Below are positions 27,467 to 36,007 of a DNA stretch of 64,000 nucleotides, piece by piece. Location of the stretch: positions 1 through 64,000 of the forward strand of contig NZ_QASN01000017.1 of the NCBI RefSeq assembly GCF_003052585.1, written 5' to 3'. The notes below the pieces were generated by a model. It was not told the origin of the DNA. It was given only the letters and a program-made list of their open reading frames with translations, and did not search any database. Position numbers and translations under genes: made by a program. Source of the DNA: Pseudomonas mangrovi. GTDB lineage: Bacteria; Pseudomonadota; Gammaproteobacteria; Pseudomonadales; Pseudomonadaceae. The first letter of the stretch is position 1. Every line of letters begins with the position of its first letter.

Positions 27467-28830
27467 CGCCGTCCTCCCAATGCCATGGCTCGCTCGCTGG
27501 CGAAACGCCGCGAGGCCTCGTCCAGACCGATGCCCTGCAATGCCATTCGATAGTGGCGTGCCGCGTCGGCGTCACGACCGAGCTGTTCCAGGGCAACCCC
27601 CAGACCCAGCTGCCAGGTCGCCTGACTGGGACGCAGGGCCACCAGTTGCTGATAGAGATTGGCGCTGCGCTGCCAGTCGCTGTCCTGCTGGTAGAGCGCC
27701 GCCAGCAGTGCGTGATAGGCACTGTCGCGGGCCAGCGGCGGCGCGTGCTGTTCAAGGGTCGCCACCGCTGCAGCCTTCTCGCCGCGCTGCAACTGGCCGC
27801 GGGCCAGCAGCATGCGCAGCTCGCTGTCATGCGGGTTGGCGGCAAGCCTGGGGGTAACCCAGTCCTGCAGTTGCTGCAGCTCACCGGCGGCAAGATAGGC
27901 ACGGGCCAGCCAGCGGGTGATTTCAGGATCGGCCGGGCGGGCCCGCTGCAGCGCCTGAAACTCACGAATGGCGCGGCTGTGATCGCCGTCCTGCAGGGCC
28001 TGGCGTGCCAGGCTCAGTGCGTCAGGCACATGGCTGGAGATGCGCAGATCGGGATTGCGCGGTGCAGCAGGCGCTGGCGCTGGCGTAACGGGCGCAACCA
28101 CCGGCTCTACGGCGACAGCCGGCTCACGCGCCGGCACCGGTCGGCTCATCCACTCCGGCACCTGAGCCTCCTGCTCCTGCACAGGCTCCGCGATCGGCAG
28201 GCTCAGAGGTTCGGCACTTTCCTGCCCATGGGCCTCGGCCAGCGGCACCTCGACCCACAGTTGCCAGCGATCACCGGCGCGCTCGAGGCGGTCGCTGGCT
28301 TCGATCTCGCCACTCAGACCGACCAGCAATACCTGCACCGCACCGTTGCGATTTTCCACTCGCCAGGACAGGCTGCGACCATCGCGCTGCACCCTGCCGC
28401 TCTGGGTTTCACCTGCCAGCTCGACGTCAGTGAGCAGCAGGCTCACCGCGCCGCTCTCCTCGACCCGCCGATAGGACACCGAGCGATCCAGCAGCAGCTG
28501 CAGGACGAAACGCCGACCGTCGTGCTGCGGCAACACGTCCAGCACCTGCGCCGGCGCCGGCACGGGCGCGGCGACCACGGCAGGCTCGCTGACCGGCAGT
28601 GGCAGCGGCTGCACCGGGCCACGCACCAGGCGACCGAGCATCAGCCCGACCAGCACGGCGATCAGCACCACCGCAGCGAACCAGATACTGCCGCGACGAA
28701 TGCGTTCGTAGCGTTCGCGACGGCTGGCGGCGACTTCGTCGACGGCGTGCATGCCGCTCAGCCGCAGTCGTTCCTCCGGGCCGGCGCGGCGCTCCTCCAG
28801 GTCACGCAGCATGTCGTTGACCAGGCTCAT
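27463..28830 (-). CDS. mshN: MshN-like TPR protein
   Basis: This 455-residue protein has a cytoplasmic N terminus (MSLVNDMLRDLEERRAG), one membrane helix at about 48-70 (IWFAAVVLIAVLVGLMLG), a Pro/Ala/Val-rich periplasmic linker with an AMIN-like beta domain, and about five TPR repeats over the last 150 residues. MSLVNDMLRDLEER is the typical opening of MshN and related GspB-like proteins. It probably helps assemble or anchor the secretin complex with MshM. The ATGA overlap with the mshM stop fixes the start. Confidence 0.82.
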   Translation of the reverse strand: MSLVNDMLRDLEERRAGPEERLRLSGMHAVDEVAASRRERYERIRRGSIWFAAVVLIAVLVGLMLGRLVRGPVQPLPLPVSEPAVVAAPVPAPAQVLDVLPQHDGRRFVLQLLLDRSVSYRRVEESGAVSLLLTDVELAGETQSGRVQRDGRSLSWRVENRNGAVQVLLVGLSGEIEASDRLERAGDRWQLWVEVPLAEAHGQESAEPLSLPIAEPVQEQEAQVPEWMSRPVPAREPAVAVEPVVAPVTPAPAPAAPRNPDLRISSHVPDALSLARQALQDGDHSRAIREFQALQRARPADPEITRWLARAYLAAGELQQLQDWVTPRLAANPHDSELRMLLARGQLQRGEKAAAVATLEQHAPPLARDSAYHALLAALYQQDSDWQRSANLYQQLVALRPSQATWQLGLGVALEQLGRDADAARHYRMALQGIGLDEASRRFASERAMALGGRR

Positions 28831-29756
28831 GGCAGCACCTCCGCCAGCGGCGCGAGCCACGGCCACGCGCCCACCAGCAGCAGGACCGAAACGCCGCAGG
28901 CAGCCAGGCCCCAGCCGAGCCGACGCCAACCGCCCGCTGCAGACCTGCAGCCTTCGGTATCGGCGATCGCCCGGCGCACCTGGGGCCTGTCGACCCGCCG
29001 GCGTCCCTCGCCGAAAGCAACCATCAGCGACTTGTTGGCGAGGATGTTGAGCAGCCGCGGGATGCCGCCGCTGGCACGCACCAGCAGCCTGACGGCCGCC
29101 GTGGAAAACAGCGGCTCACCGCGATAACCGGCCACGGCCAGGCGCTCCTGCAGATAGCGGGTGGTATCGGTGACATCCAGCGGACGCAGCCGATAGGAGA
29201 AGGTGATGCGCTGGCGCAGCTGGCGGAAGTCCTCGCGCGCCAGGGTCTGGTCCAGCTCCGGCTGACCGAACAGCACCACTTGCAGCAGCTTGCTGCGCTC
29301 GGTCTCCAGGTTGGTCAACAGGCGCAGCGCTTCCAGCGTATCGTGGCTCAGCGCCTGCGCCTCGTCGATCAGCAGCACGGTGCTGCGGCCCGCCCGCGCC
29401 AGCTCGATCAGGCGCCGGTTGAGCGCTTCGAGCAAGCCGTGTTCATCCAGCTGCGCAGCCTGCTCGATGTCCAGCTCCAGAGCCAGCGCCTGGCGCAGGG
29501 CCAGCGGCGTGAGATGCGGATTGGGCAGGTAGGCGAGCTGGTAGCGAGCGCTGTTCAGCCCGTTGAGCAGGGCACGGCAGAGCAGGGTCTTGCCAGTGCC
29601 CACCTCGCCAGTGACCTTGATGAAGCCCTCGCCCTCGGCCAGCGCCACGCGCAGCAGATTCAGGCAGGCCTGATAAGGCGCCAGCTGGACCAGAAAGCCG
29701 GTATTGGGCGTCAGCGCGAAGGGTTTCTCGCGCAGACCGAAGAAGGCCTGATACAT
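28827..29756 (-). CDS. mshM: MshM-like AAA ATPase (ExeA/GspA family)
   Basis: This 309-residue protein starts MYQAFFGLREKPFALTPNTGF, the signature opening of the ExeA/MshM ATPases. It has Walker A GEVGTGKT at 50-57, Walker B STVLLIDEAQAL and a sensor region, then a C-terminal hydrophobic helix (LAACGVSVLLLVGAWPWLAPL). It likely works with MshN in secretin placement through the cell wall. It starts 7 bases after the mshL stop, and its stop overlaps the mshN start. Confidence 0.88.
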   Translation of the reverse strand: MYQAFFGLREKPFALTPNTGFLVQLAPYQACLNLLRVALAEGEGFIKVTGEVGTGKTLLCRALLNGLNSARYQLAYLPNPHLTPLALRQALALELDIEQAAQLDEHGLLEALNRRLIELARAGRSTVLLIDEAQALSHDTLEALRLLTNLETERSKLLQVVLFGQPELDQTLAREDFRQLRQRITFSYRLRPLDVTDTTRYLQERLAVAGYRGEPLFSTAAVRLLVRASGGIPRLLNILANKSLMVAFGEGRRRVDRPQVRRAIADTEGCRSAAGGWRRLGWGLAACGVSVLLLVGAWPWLAPLAEVLP

Positions 29757-29763
29757 GCCTTGC

Positions 29764-31401
29764 CTACCTCAACTCGCGGAAGGTTTCGGCGCTCTTGCGC
29801 AGTTCTTCAAGCCAGGTGTCTTCGCCGACCACCTGCGGACGCATCAGGATGATCAGCTCGCTCTTGCGCAGCGCCTTGCGCTGCTGCTGGAACAGCGGGC
29901 CGACGATCGGCAGCTTCGACGCCCAGGGCAGATTGGCGTCGGTGTTCTCATTGGCGTTCTGCAGCAGTCCGCCAATGACTACCACCTGGCCGCTGCGGGC
30001 CCGCACGATGGAGTCGGACTGGCGGGTAGTGGAGAGTGCCAGGGGCAGGTTGAAGACGTTGTCGCTGCCGCCCAGGCGGATGCTCTTGTTCTGGTCCTCG
30101 ACGCGACTCACGGTTGGACGCACGTGCAGGGTGACCTGATCGTTCTCGTCGATCTGCGGCGTGACATCCAGCGAGATGCCGGAGAAGAACGGCGTCAGGG
30201 TCACGTCCAGGTCCGGCGCTGTGGTGCCACCGGCCAGCGAGGTGGTGGTGGTGGACACGTCGGTAACGAAGTACTCGTCGGTGCCGACCTTGATCACCGC
30301 CTTCTGGTTGTTCAGCGAAGAGACTCGCGGACTGGACAGCACGCGCACCTCACCCTGAGTCTCGAGCAGCTGGATAACCCCCTCGAAGTTGCCAAAGTCG
30401 AAAGTCATGCCGAACACCCCGCCGACGCCATCCGGCCCCTGAACCGGGATATTCGGCACATTGACGCCGTTGGCCAGGGTACTGAAGCCACCCAGCCCGA
30501 TGCCCTTCTGGCCCTGCAGGAAGCTCCAGTTGACGCCCGACTGGAAGCCATCGGAAAGCTCGACCTCGAGGATCTTGGTCTCCAGGATCACCTGGCGTTG
30601 CAGATTGCGCTGGGCCTGACGCAGAAACTCCTGCACCGACTGCTGGTCGGCGCTGGAAGCCCGCACCACCAGCAGACCCGCTTGCGGATTGACCACCACC
30701 TTGTTGGTCTCCTCGGTGCCGATGATCATCGCGATCACGGTGCTGACCTCGTTCCAGAAGTCCGCATCGCTGCGGGTGATCAGTTGGCTCGCGTTGACCG
30801 TGTTCGAGGTGCTGCTGGTGGTGGTCCCGGCTGCGCCGCTACCGGTGTTTTCACTGGTGGTGGCCTGACCCGAACTGACGCGGGTATCGGTGCTTCCCAG
30901 ACGCTGCACGTTCAGGTAGTTGAGATCGTAGGTCTTGGTGATCGCCTGGTTCGGCATGATCTGGTAGCCATAGGGCGTACGCCGGTAGTCATAGCCGTAG
31001 CTGTCGCGCACCGCGGCCAACACTTCCTCGAGCGTCACCCGGCGCAGGGCGAAGGTGATCTCGCCACTCACCCCCGGATGCACCACCAGGTTCTGCCCGG
31101 CACTGTCCATCAGACTAAGAAAGAACTCGCGCGCCGGCATGTCGCGCACTGCGACATCGAAGCGCGCGGCACTGGCGGCGCCCGCCGCGCCACCCAGCTC
31201 CAGCGGCGGGATCAGCGCCGCCTGGACCGCCGCCGGCGGGGCGGTGCGGGTGGCGCTCTGCGCCAGGCTTTCCTCGAACAGGCGGTTGCTTTGTTCGTAG
31301 AGCTGCTTGTCGCCATCCTGGAAGGTCTGGCAGGCACCAAGCAGCCCGGCCAGCGCGATCAGGCTCAGGCGTGACGGGAGTTTTCGCGTCATGGACTTCA
31401 T
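29764..31401 (-). CDS. mshL: MshL outer-membrane secretin
   Basis: This 545-residue lipoprotein has a lipobox LLGAC around residues 20-24. The secretin N-domains include GEITFALRRVTLEEVLAAVRDSYG. The C-terminal secretin domain has VRVLSSPRVSSLNNQKAVIKVG and VVIGGLLQ, with IILMRPQVV near the end. A Ser/Thr/Gly-rich insert (about 190-215) lies between N-domains. It forms the outer-membrane pore for the pilus. ATG 31401 overlaps the mshK stop (ATGA), which is why I prefer it over upstream codons. Confidence 0.92.
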   Translation of the reverse strand: MKSMTRKLPSRLSLIALAGLLGACQTFQDGDKQLYEQSNRLFEESLAQSATRTAPPAAVQAALIPPLELGGAAGAASAARFDVAVRDMPAREFFLSLMDSAGQNLVVHPGVSGEITFALRRVTLEEVLAAVRDSYGYDYRRTPYGYQIMPNQAITKTYDLNYLNVQRLGSTDTRVSSGQATTSENTGSGAAGTTTSSTSNTVNASQLITRSDADFWNEVSTVIAMIIGTEETNKVVVNPQAGLLVVRASSADQQSVQEFLRQAQRNLQRQVILETKILEVELSDGFQSGVNWSFLQGQKGIGLGGFSTLANGVNVPNIPVQGPDGVGGVFGMTFDFGNFEGVIQLLETQGEVRVLSSPRVSSLNNQKAVIKVGTDEYFVTDVSTTTTSLAGGTTAPDLDVTLTPFFSGISLDVTPQIDENDQVTLHVRPTVSRVEDQNKSIRLGGSDNVFNLPLALSTTRQSDSIVRARSGQVVVIGGLLQNANENTDANLPWASKLPIVGPLFQQQRKALRKSELIILMRPQVVGEDTWLEELRKSAETFRELR

Positions 31402-31724
31402 CGACTCTCCTGGAAGATGGGGGCCGCCAGGCGCAGCCACTCGCGGCTACCCTGGCGTTCGACCAATACGGCTTGGGGGCGGATCTCGATGACCCGCGCC
31501 TCGAAAATGGATTCACCGACCGCCAGGCTCTGGCCGTTGATCACCGCCCGCGACTGATTGCGGTTGCGCATCACCGCGTACAGTTGCAGCGCCTGCAGGG
31601 GTGCCTGCTGCTCGGTCGCACGGGGTTCTTCGCTGCGCGACGCAGGCGGTGCTGTCGGATCGGCCGCCCAGGCAGCGCCGAAAACACCCAGTCCGAGCAT
31701 GTATGCGAGCAATCTAGACACCAA
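31398..31724 (-). CDS. mshK: MshK-like periplasmic protein
   Basis: This 108-residue protein has a signal peptide ending near AWA-AD and a small beta-domain with AVINGQSLAVGESIFEARVIEIRPQAVLVE, the HR/PilP-like fold found in GspC, PilP and MshK. It likely links the inner-membrane MshI/J complex to the secretin MshL. It overlaps mshJ by 11 bases and mshL by four. Confidence 0.82.
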   Translation of the reverse strand: MVSRLLAYMLGLGVFGAAWAADPTAPPASRSEEPRATEQQAPLQALQLYAVMRNRNQSRAVINGQSLAVGESIFEARVIEIRPQAVLVERQGSREWLRLAAPIFQESR

Positions 31725-32391
31725 GGAACCTCGCTGATCGGCTCAGGGTATGCAGGCGCAGAGTGATGCTGGCGCGCTTGTGTCCGGCCTCGCCGACCTC
31801 ATAGTCCAGACCGTCCCAGTAGACGCGGAATTCGCTGCCCTGCAGCGCCACCAGGTAACTCAGCAGATCGAAGTAGCCGCCTTCCAGGCGCAGTTCCAGG
31901 CTGTGCTTGTGCAGCACGACCGCCGGCGCTTGCTCGGCGCCCTGCTCGGGTTGAACAGAAGCCGGCGCGGGAGCGCCGAGGCGCAGCGGCTCGCTGGAGG
32001 TTTGCAGCTCGACCAGCTGCAGGCCCTTCTGGTTGCGCAACAGCTCCTGCAGCAGCTGCTTCATCCGCTCCGGCGGCAGCAGCACCTGGGTCTGTGCCTC
32101 GATCCGCCGATCCAGCTGGACACGCTGCAGCTCGGCGCCCTCCAGCGCAGCGCGCAGCGGCAGATTGGGGTCGGCCGCCAGGCGCGCCTGCAATTCCTGC
32201 ACGCCGTTACGCGCTTCCAGCTCACGTGTATCGGCCAGACGCTGGCGCAGCTGCTCGGAGGCAATTCGCGCAGACAGCGGATCGAGCACCAGCAGCATAT
32301 AGAGCACCACCAGGACAGCGGCAGCCACCCCGGTCGCCAGCCACTGTTCGCGTGGGCCAAGACCCTTCCAGCGTTCCAGCCACTTATTCAT
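31714..32391 (-). CDS. mshJ: MshJ, PilO/GspM-like inner-membrane protein
   Basis: This 225-residue protein has one N-terminal membrane helix (LATGVAAAVLVVLYMLLVLDPL, about 19-40), a long coiled-coil (about 40-130) and a C-terminal ferredoxin-like domain with FDLLSYLVALQGSEFRVYWDGLDYEV. This is the PilO/MshJ layout. It forms the alignment complex with MshI and the PilN-like protein. ATG 32391 overlaps the preceding stop by eight bases; an in-frame ATG at 32451 would lie inside the previous gene and adds a cysteine-rich stretch. Confidence 0.87.
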   Translation of the reverse strand: MNKWLERWKGLGPREQWLATGVAAAVLVVLYMLLVLDPLSARIASEQLRQRLADTRELEARNGVQELQARLAADPNLPLRAALEGAELQRVQLDRRIEAQTQVLLPPERMKQLLQELLRNQKGLQLVELQTSSEPLRLGAPAPASVQPEQGAEQAPAVVLHKHSLELRLEGGYFDLLSYLVALQGSEFRVYWDGLDYEVGEAGHKRASITLRLHTLSRSARFLGV

Positions 32392-32989
32392 CACCGGGCG
32401 CTCCCTTGGGACTGGAGGACAGCTCGAAGCGCAGCAACCCGTTATCCTCACGCTGCACGTCGAGGCGAGCGAACTGCCGCTGACGGAATGCGTCGCTGCG
32501 ACCCAGGCTTTCCAGATAGGCCGGGATCAGCTCCTGATCCTCGGTCAGGCCGTCCAGACGCAGCTCGCTGGTGCCTTCGCGCAAACGAATACGGGTCAGC
32601 CACAGACCTTGCGGCGGATGCCGGTCACCCAGCGCCGAGAGGATCGGCAGGAAACCGCCCTGACGGCTGCGCGCCTCGCCATCGAGATAGTCGACCAGCT
32701 GCTGCAACTGCAGATTGAAACGTTCGCGCTCGGCCAGTTGCGGCACCAGCGCCGGATCGAGAACCGGCTCGACGAACGAGCCCTGCGCCTCGGCCAACTC
32801 CCCGTCGGCCTGTACCGCCCGCAGTTCCGCCGCGGCTGCCGCCGCGCCGGCCTGATTGCCTCGCCAGACGTGCCACAGAGCATGCAGCAGCAGTATCAGC
32901 ACAAGAGCGGCAAAACCCACCAGCAGCAGGCGCGGGTGAGGACCGGTGCGGCGCTCACGCTGGAACTGATAGAGGTTGACGTTCTGCAT
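32384..32989 (-). CDS. PilN-domain MSHA biogenesis protein (MshI2)
   Basis: This 201-residue protein has the N terminus MQNVNLYQFQRERRTGPHPRLLLVGFAALVLILLLHALW: a PilN-type NLY motif, then one membrane helix. A coiled-coil periplasmic region and a ferredoxin-like fold follow (PQGLWLTRIRLREGTSELRLDGLTED). It corresponds to PilN or the separate MshI2 polypeptide. It begins at the last base of the mshI stop codon and is coupled to mshJ. Confidence 0.82.
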   Translation of the reverse strand: MQNVNLYQFQRERRTGPHPRLLLVGFAALVLILLLHALWHVWRGNQAGAAAAAAELRAVQADGELAEAQGSFVEPVLDPALVPQLAERERFNLQLQQLVDYLDGEARSRQGGFLPILSALGDRHPPQGLWLTRIRLREGTSELRLDGLTEDQELIPAYLESLGRSDAFRQRQFARLDVQREDNGLLRFELSSSPKGAPGDE

Positions 32990-33912
32990 CAGTCAGCCTC
33001 CTGGCGCAGGGCCGCGCCGACGGCAGCCAGACAGTAGGCCTGTTCGCTCTCGTCGAGCTCGGCGGCCGCCTGGCCGGGAAACAGGTCGCGCAACTCGAGC
33101 GCCTGCAGGTTGACCGCAAGATTCGCCCGCAACGCTTCACGGGCCCGATCGCCCTCACGCTTCATCGGTAGCAGCAGCAGGCGACTGATATAACCCTTGC
33201 CCAGCTGACTTTCGAAGTAGTCGAGTGAGCGCTGTACCTCCAGGATCATCCCGGCCAGATCATCCCCGAGCGGGGCCAGGCCCTGCTCGATGCGCCGCGC
33301 CATGTACAGCTCGGCACCGTTCTGCACGCAGATCAGCCCCTCGCTGGTGCGCAGACGCAACAGGCCCAGATTGATGCCGTCCGCGCCCGCCAGCAGGCCG
33401 ACGTTGCGCAAGGCCATCTCGGTGATGTCGATGCACTGCAGAGTCAGGCCGGCGTGATTGATCAGGTGGCGGAACTGCAGCATCGCCGTCTTGGCGAAGG
33501 TTGCGCAGTAGGCCATGCGCGAGCGTCCGCGATAGGCATCGGCGGGTAGCGCGAAACAATCCATGATCTGCTCGTCGATGGGCTCGCTGATCATCTCGCG
33601 CAGCCGCCAGCGCATCGCATCACGCAATTCGGCCGGCTCGACCTCGGGGCTTTCCATCAACAGCAACTGGTAGGTGGCAGGGTGCAGCACCAGATTGACC
33701 GGCAGCCCCTCGAGACCTGCACTGGAAACCATCTTGCGCAGGGTGTCGAGCTGTGCGGCGGGGGCACAGGCACGGAACTCGCAATGGCGCAAAGAAGGCG
33801 CGGCCCCGGGATCGCGCGCGACCCACGCCAGGGCAATGCCCTCGGGGCCTGTCTCGACTCCCAGCAGCCCCTTCTTGGAGCTTTTATTGTTGTGCTTCAG
33901 CAAACCAAACAA
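32989..33912 (-). CDS. mshI: MshI, PilM-like cytoplasmic actin-fold protein
   Basis: This 307-residue protein opens MFGLLKHNNKSSKKGLLGVE and has an actin/FtsA-like fold. It has PilM-type stretches such as ELRDAMRWRLREMISEPIDEQIMDCFALP, TLQCIDITEMALRN and EVQRSLDYFESQLG. It is expected to bind the N terminus of the PilN-like protein at the inner membrane. The start is a TTG at 33912 preceded by GGGGAAGACCA; no ATG or GTG in frame gives a full-length protein. It is the first gene of the msh operon and is divergent from trmL, 99 bases away. I could not identify a convincing promoter in that gap. Confidence 0.88.
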   Translation of the reverse strand: MFGLLKHNNKSSKKGLLGVETGPEGIALAWVARDPGAAPSLRHCEFRACAPAAQLDTLRKMVSSAGLEGLPVNLVLHPATYQLLLMESPEVEPAELRDAMRWRLREMISEPIDEQIMDCFALPADAYRGRSRMAYCATFAKTAMLQFRHLINHAGLTLQCIDITEMALRNVGLLAGADGINLGLLRLRTSEGLICVQNGAELYMARRIEQGLAPLGDDLAGMILEVQRSLDYFESQLGKGYISRLLLLPMKREGDRAREALRANLAVNLQALELRDLFPGQAAAELDESEQAYCLAAVGAALRQEAD

Positions 33913-34011
33913 TGGTCTTCCCCAGAAGCCCTGGTGCGCTGTCTGCCTGACACCGCCCGTGGACCGTCAGCCTGTAGAATGCGGCTGGTCGATCATCCCT
34001 GAGTCCCGCCG

Positions 34012-34473
34012 ATGTTCCATGTCGTTCTCTTCCAGCCGGAAATTCCCCCGAATACCGGCAACGTCATTCGCCTCTGCGCCAACACGGGCTGCCATCTTCA
34101 CCTGATCGAGCCACTGGGGTTCGAACTGGACGACAAGCGGCTGCGCCGTGCCGGACTGGACTATCACGAATACGCGACATTAAAACGCCATCATTCGCTG
34201 GCGGACTGTATCACGGAAATCGGAAGCGACAGAATATTGGCATTCACTACCAAGGCTAGTCGCAACTTCAGTGAATTCCAGTTCCGTCCCGGCGATGTAT
34301 TCCTCTTCGGCCCCGAGAGCAGCGGGCTGCCACTCGAGGTACGCGAGTCGATTGCCGAAGAGCATCGCCTGCGCCTGCCAATGCGCCCGGGCTCGCGCAG
34401 CCTGAACCTGTCCAATACCGTGGCGATCACCGTCTACGAGGCCTGGCGCCAGCAGGGCTTCGCCCTCGAATAG
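34012..34473 (+). CDS. trmL: TrmL, tRNA (cytidine/uridine-34-2'-O)-methyltransferase
   Basis: This 153-residue SPOUT methyltransferase starts FHVVLFQPEIPPNTGNVIRLCANTG, with the knot-forming LFGPESSGLP and MRPGSRSLNLSNTVAITVYEAWRQ motifs. Length and motifs match TrmL (YibK), which 2'-O-methylates position 34 of tRNA-Leu isoacceptors using AdoMet. A TAGAAT box at 33975-33980 may be its minus-10 element. It converges on secB across a bidirectional terminator. Confidence 0.96.
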   Translation: MFHVVLFQPEIPPNTGNVIRLCANTGCHLHLIEPLGFELDDKRLRRAGLDYHEYATLKRHHSLADCITEIGSDRILAFTTKASRNFSEFQFRPGDVFLFGPESSGLPLEVRESIAEEHRLRLPMRPGSRSLNLSNTVAITVYEAWRQQGFALE

Positions 34474-34535
34474 CCATTCTCGACGACCAGCACACTACGC
34501 CGTGTTGACCCCTGGCAATGGAAACCCTGAAACGA

Positions 34536-34563
34536 CGAAGGGCGTCCCATTGGACGCCCTTCG
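34536..34563. terminator. Bidirectional terminator between trmL and secB
   Basis: A 12-bp stem (CGAAGGGCGTCC / GGACGCCCTTCG) with a CATT loop lies between convergent genes. No T tract follows on either strand. Confidence 0.75.
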
Positions 34564-34580
34564 AGCATTGCCACAGCGGC

Positions 34581-35054
34581 TCAGGCCTGGGCCTGGCTCG
34601 CCTGCAGACGCTCCATTTCCTGCGCGTAGAGCGCATCGAAGTTGACCGGCGCGAGCATCAGTGCCGGGAACGAGCCCCGGGTGACCAGGTTGTCGAGCGT
34701 CTCGCGGGCGTAGGGGAAGAGGATGTTCGGGCAGAAGGCGCCGAGGGTGTGGCTCATGGACGCCGGGTCGAGCCCCTTGATCAGGAAGATGCCGGCCTGT
34801 TGTACCTCGGCGATGAAGGCAACTTCTTCACCGGTCTTTACCGTGACCGAAAGGGTCAGCACGACTTCGTGGAAATCGCCTTCGAGCGCCTTCTGCCGGG
34901 TATTCAGGTCGAGCGCAACGCTGGGCGCCCACTCCTGGCGAAAGATCTCCGGGCTTTTCGGTGCTTCGAAGGACAGGTCGCGCACGTAGATGCGCTGCAG
35001 GGAGAACTGCGCCTGTTCGTTCTGGGCAGCACCGTTGGTAGTTTGTTCAGTCAT
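34581..35054 (-). CDS. secB: SecB protein-export chaperone
   Basis: This 157-residue acidic protein matches SecB in length and sequence, with [19 protein letters not shown], the long peptide-binding groove strands and [37 protein letters not shown]. It is a cytosolic homotetramer that keeps preproteins unfolded and hands them to SecA. It follows grxC on the same strand with a 32-base gap, the conserved grxC-secB pairing. Confidence 0.97.
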   Translation of the reverse strand: MTEQTTNGAAQNEQAQFSLQRIYVRDLSFEAPKSPEIFRQEWAPSVALDLNTRQKALEGDFHEVVLTLSVTVKTGEEVAFIAEVQQAGIFLIKGLDPASMSHTLGAFCPNILFPYARETLDNLVTRGSFPALMLAPVNFDALYAQEMERLQASQAQA

Positions 35055-35086
35055 TTGGCAGAGCCTTCTTGTTCGTAGGGAGGTAG

Positions 35087-35341
35087 TCAGTCTTGCAACA
35101 GGGCGTCCAGCTTACCCTTGCGTTCCAGCGCGTAAAGGTCGTCACAACCACCCACATGGGTGTCGCCGATCCAGATCTGCGGAACGCTGGTGCGACCGGC
35201 ACGCATGCTCATTTCCGCGCGCAACTGCCGGTCACCGTCGACCGAACGCTCTTCATAGGCAACCTGCTTGCTGTCGAGCAGCTGCTTGGCGCGAATGCAG
35301 TAGGGGCAGAAGCTGGTGGTGTAGAGCACGACCGGACGCAT
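35087..35341 (-). CDS. grxC: Glutaredoxin 3
   Basis: This 84-residue protein has the dithiol active site CPYC at residues 12-15, TSVPQIWIG with the cis-Pro, and GGCDDLYAL for glutathione binding. It reduces disulfides with glutathione. It starts one base before the stop of the rhodanese-fold gene upstream, forming a rhodanese-grxC-secB operon. Confidence 0.95.
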   Translation of the reverse strand: MRPVVLYTTSFCPYCIRAKQLLDSKQVAYEERSVDGDRQLRAEMSMRAGRTSVPQIWIGDTHVGGCDDLYALERKGKLDALLQD

Positions 35342-35342
35342 G

Positions 35343-35756
35343 TCACTTCACCAGCGGCAGGTTGTCGCCACGCCAGGAGGATATCCCGCCGGCCAGCTTG
35401 GCAGCCTCGAAACCGGCCTTGCGCAGCTGGGCACTGATGCTGCCGGAATGTTGACCCATCGCATCGACCACGATCAGGGTCTTGCCCTTGTGCTTGTCGA
35501 GCTCACCCATACGCGCCACCAGCTTGTCGTGAGGAATATTGATGGCATCGACAATGTGTCCGCCGGCGAATTCCTTCTTCGGTCGCACATCCAGCACAAC
35601 ACCCTGCTCGCTATTGACCAGAGCGGTCAGTTCCCGGGTACTGAGGCTCTTGCCGCCTTTGCGCATCTCGCTGGCGAGCAACAGGGCCAGCAGAACCACG
35701 AAGGATCCGCTGAGCACATAGTGGTTGGTGGCGAATTCGATCAGTTGAGCAAGCAT
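35343..35756 (-). CDS. Membrane-anchored rhodanese-fold protein, apparently without catalytic Cys
   Basis: This 137-residue protein has one N-terminal helix (YVLSGSFVVLLALLLASEM, about 13-31) followed by a cytoplasmic rhodanese domain with VLDVRPKKEFAGGHIVDAINIPHDKL. At the active-site loop the sequence is IVVDAMGQHSG, where a sulfurtransferase would have Cys, so thiosulfate transfer is unlikely. It resembles the YibN-type protein that commonly precedes grxC-secB. ATG 35756 is preferred; an in-frame ATG at 35846 would add a second hydrophobic stretch. Confidence 0.85.
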   Translation of the reverse strand: MLAQLIEFATNHYVLSGSFVVLLALLLASEMRKGGKSLSTRELTALVNSEQGVVLDVRPKKEFAGGHIVDAINIPHDKLVARMGELDKHKGKTLIVVDAMGQHSGSISAQLRKAGFEAAKLAGGISSWRGDNLPLVK

Positions 35757-36007
35757 CAACGGCTTCCAGAGGGATAAAATGCCGGCCAGTATACACAGCG
35801 CAAAACACCGCCCAAAGCCTCGGCCGGTTGCCATTTGACGCAGCAACGCAGTTCACCCCGAAACGCCGGCCAATGACGGGCCACCGTGACGCAGGGCGCA
35901 GCGCCGCTTAAACTGTCGAACCTTTTTTACCGCCGCCTGCCCAATTCCGCGCACCGTGCCGCGACCCGCGCAGAGCACTCGACCACCCGTATCAAGCGAG
36001 CCGCCAC

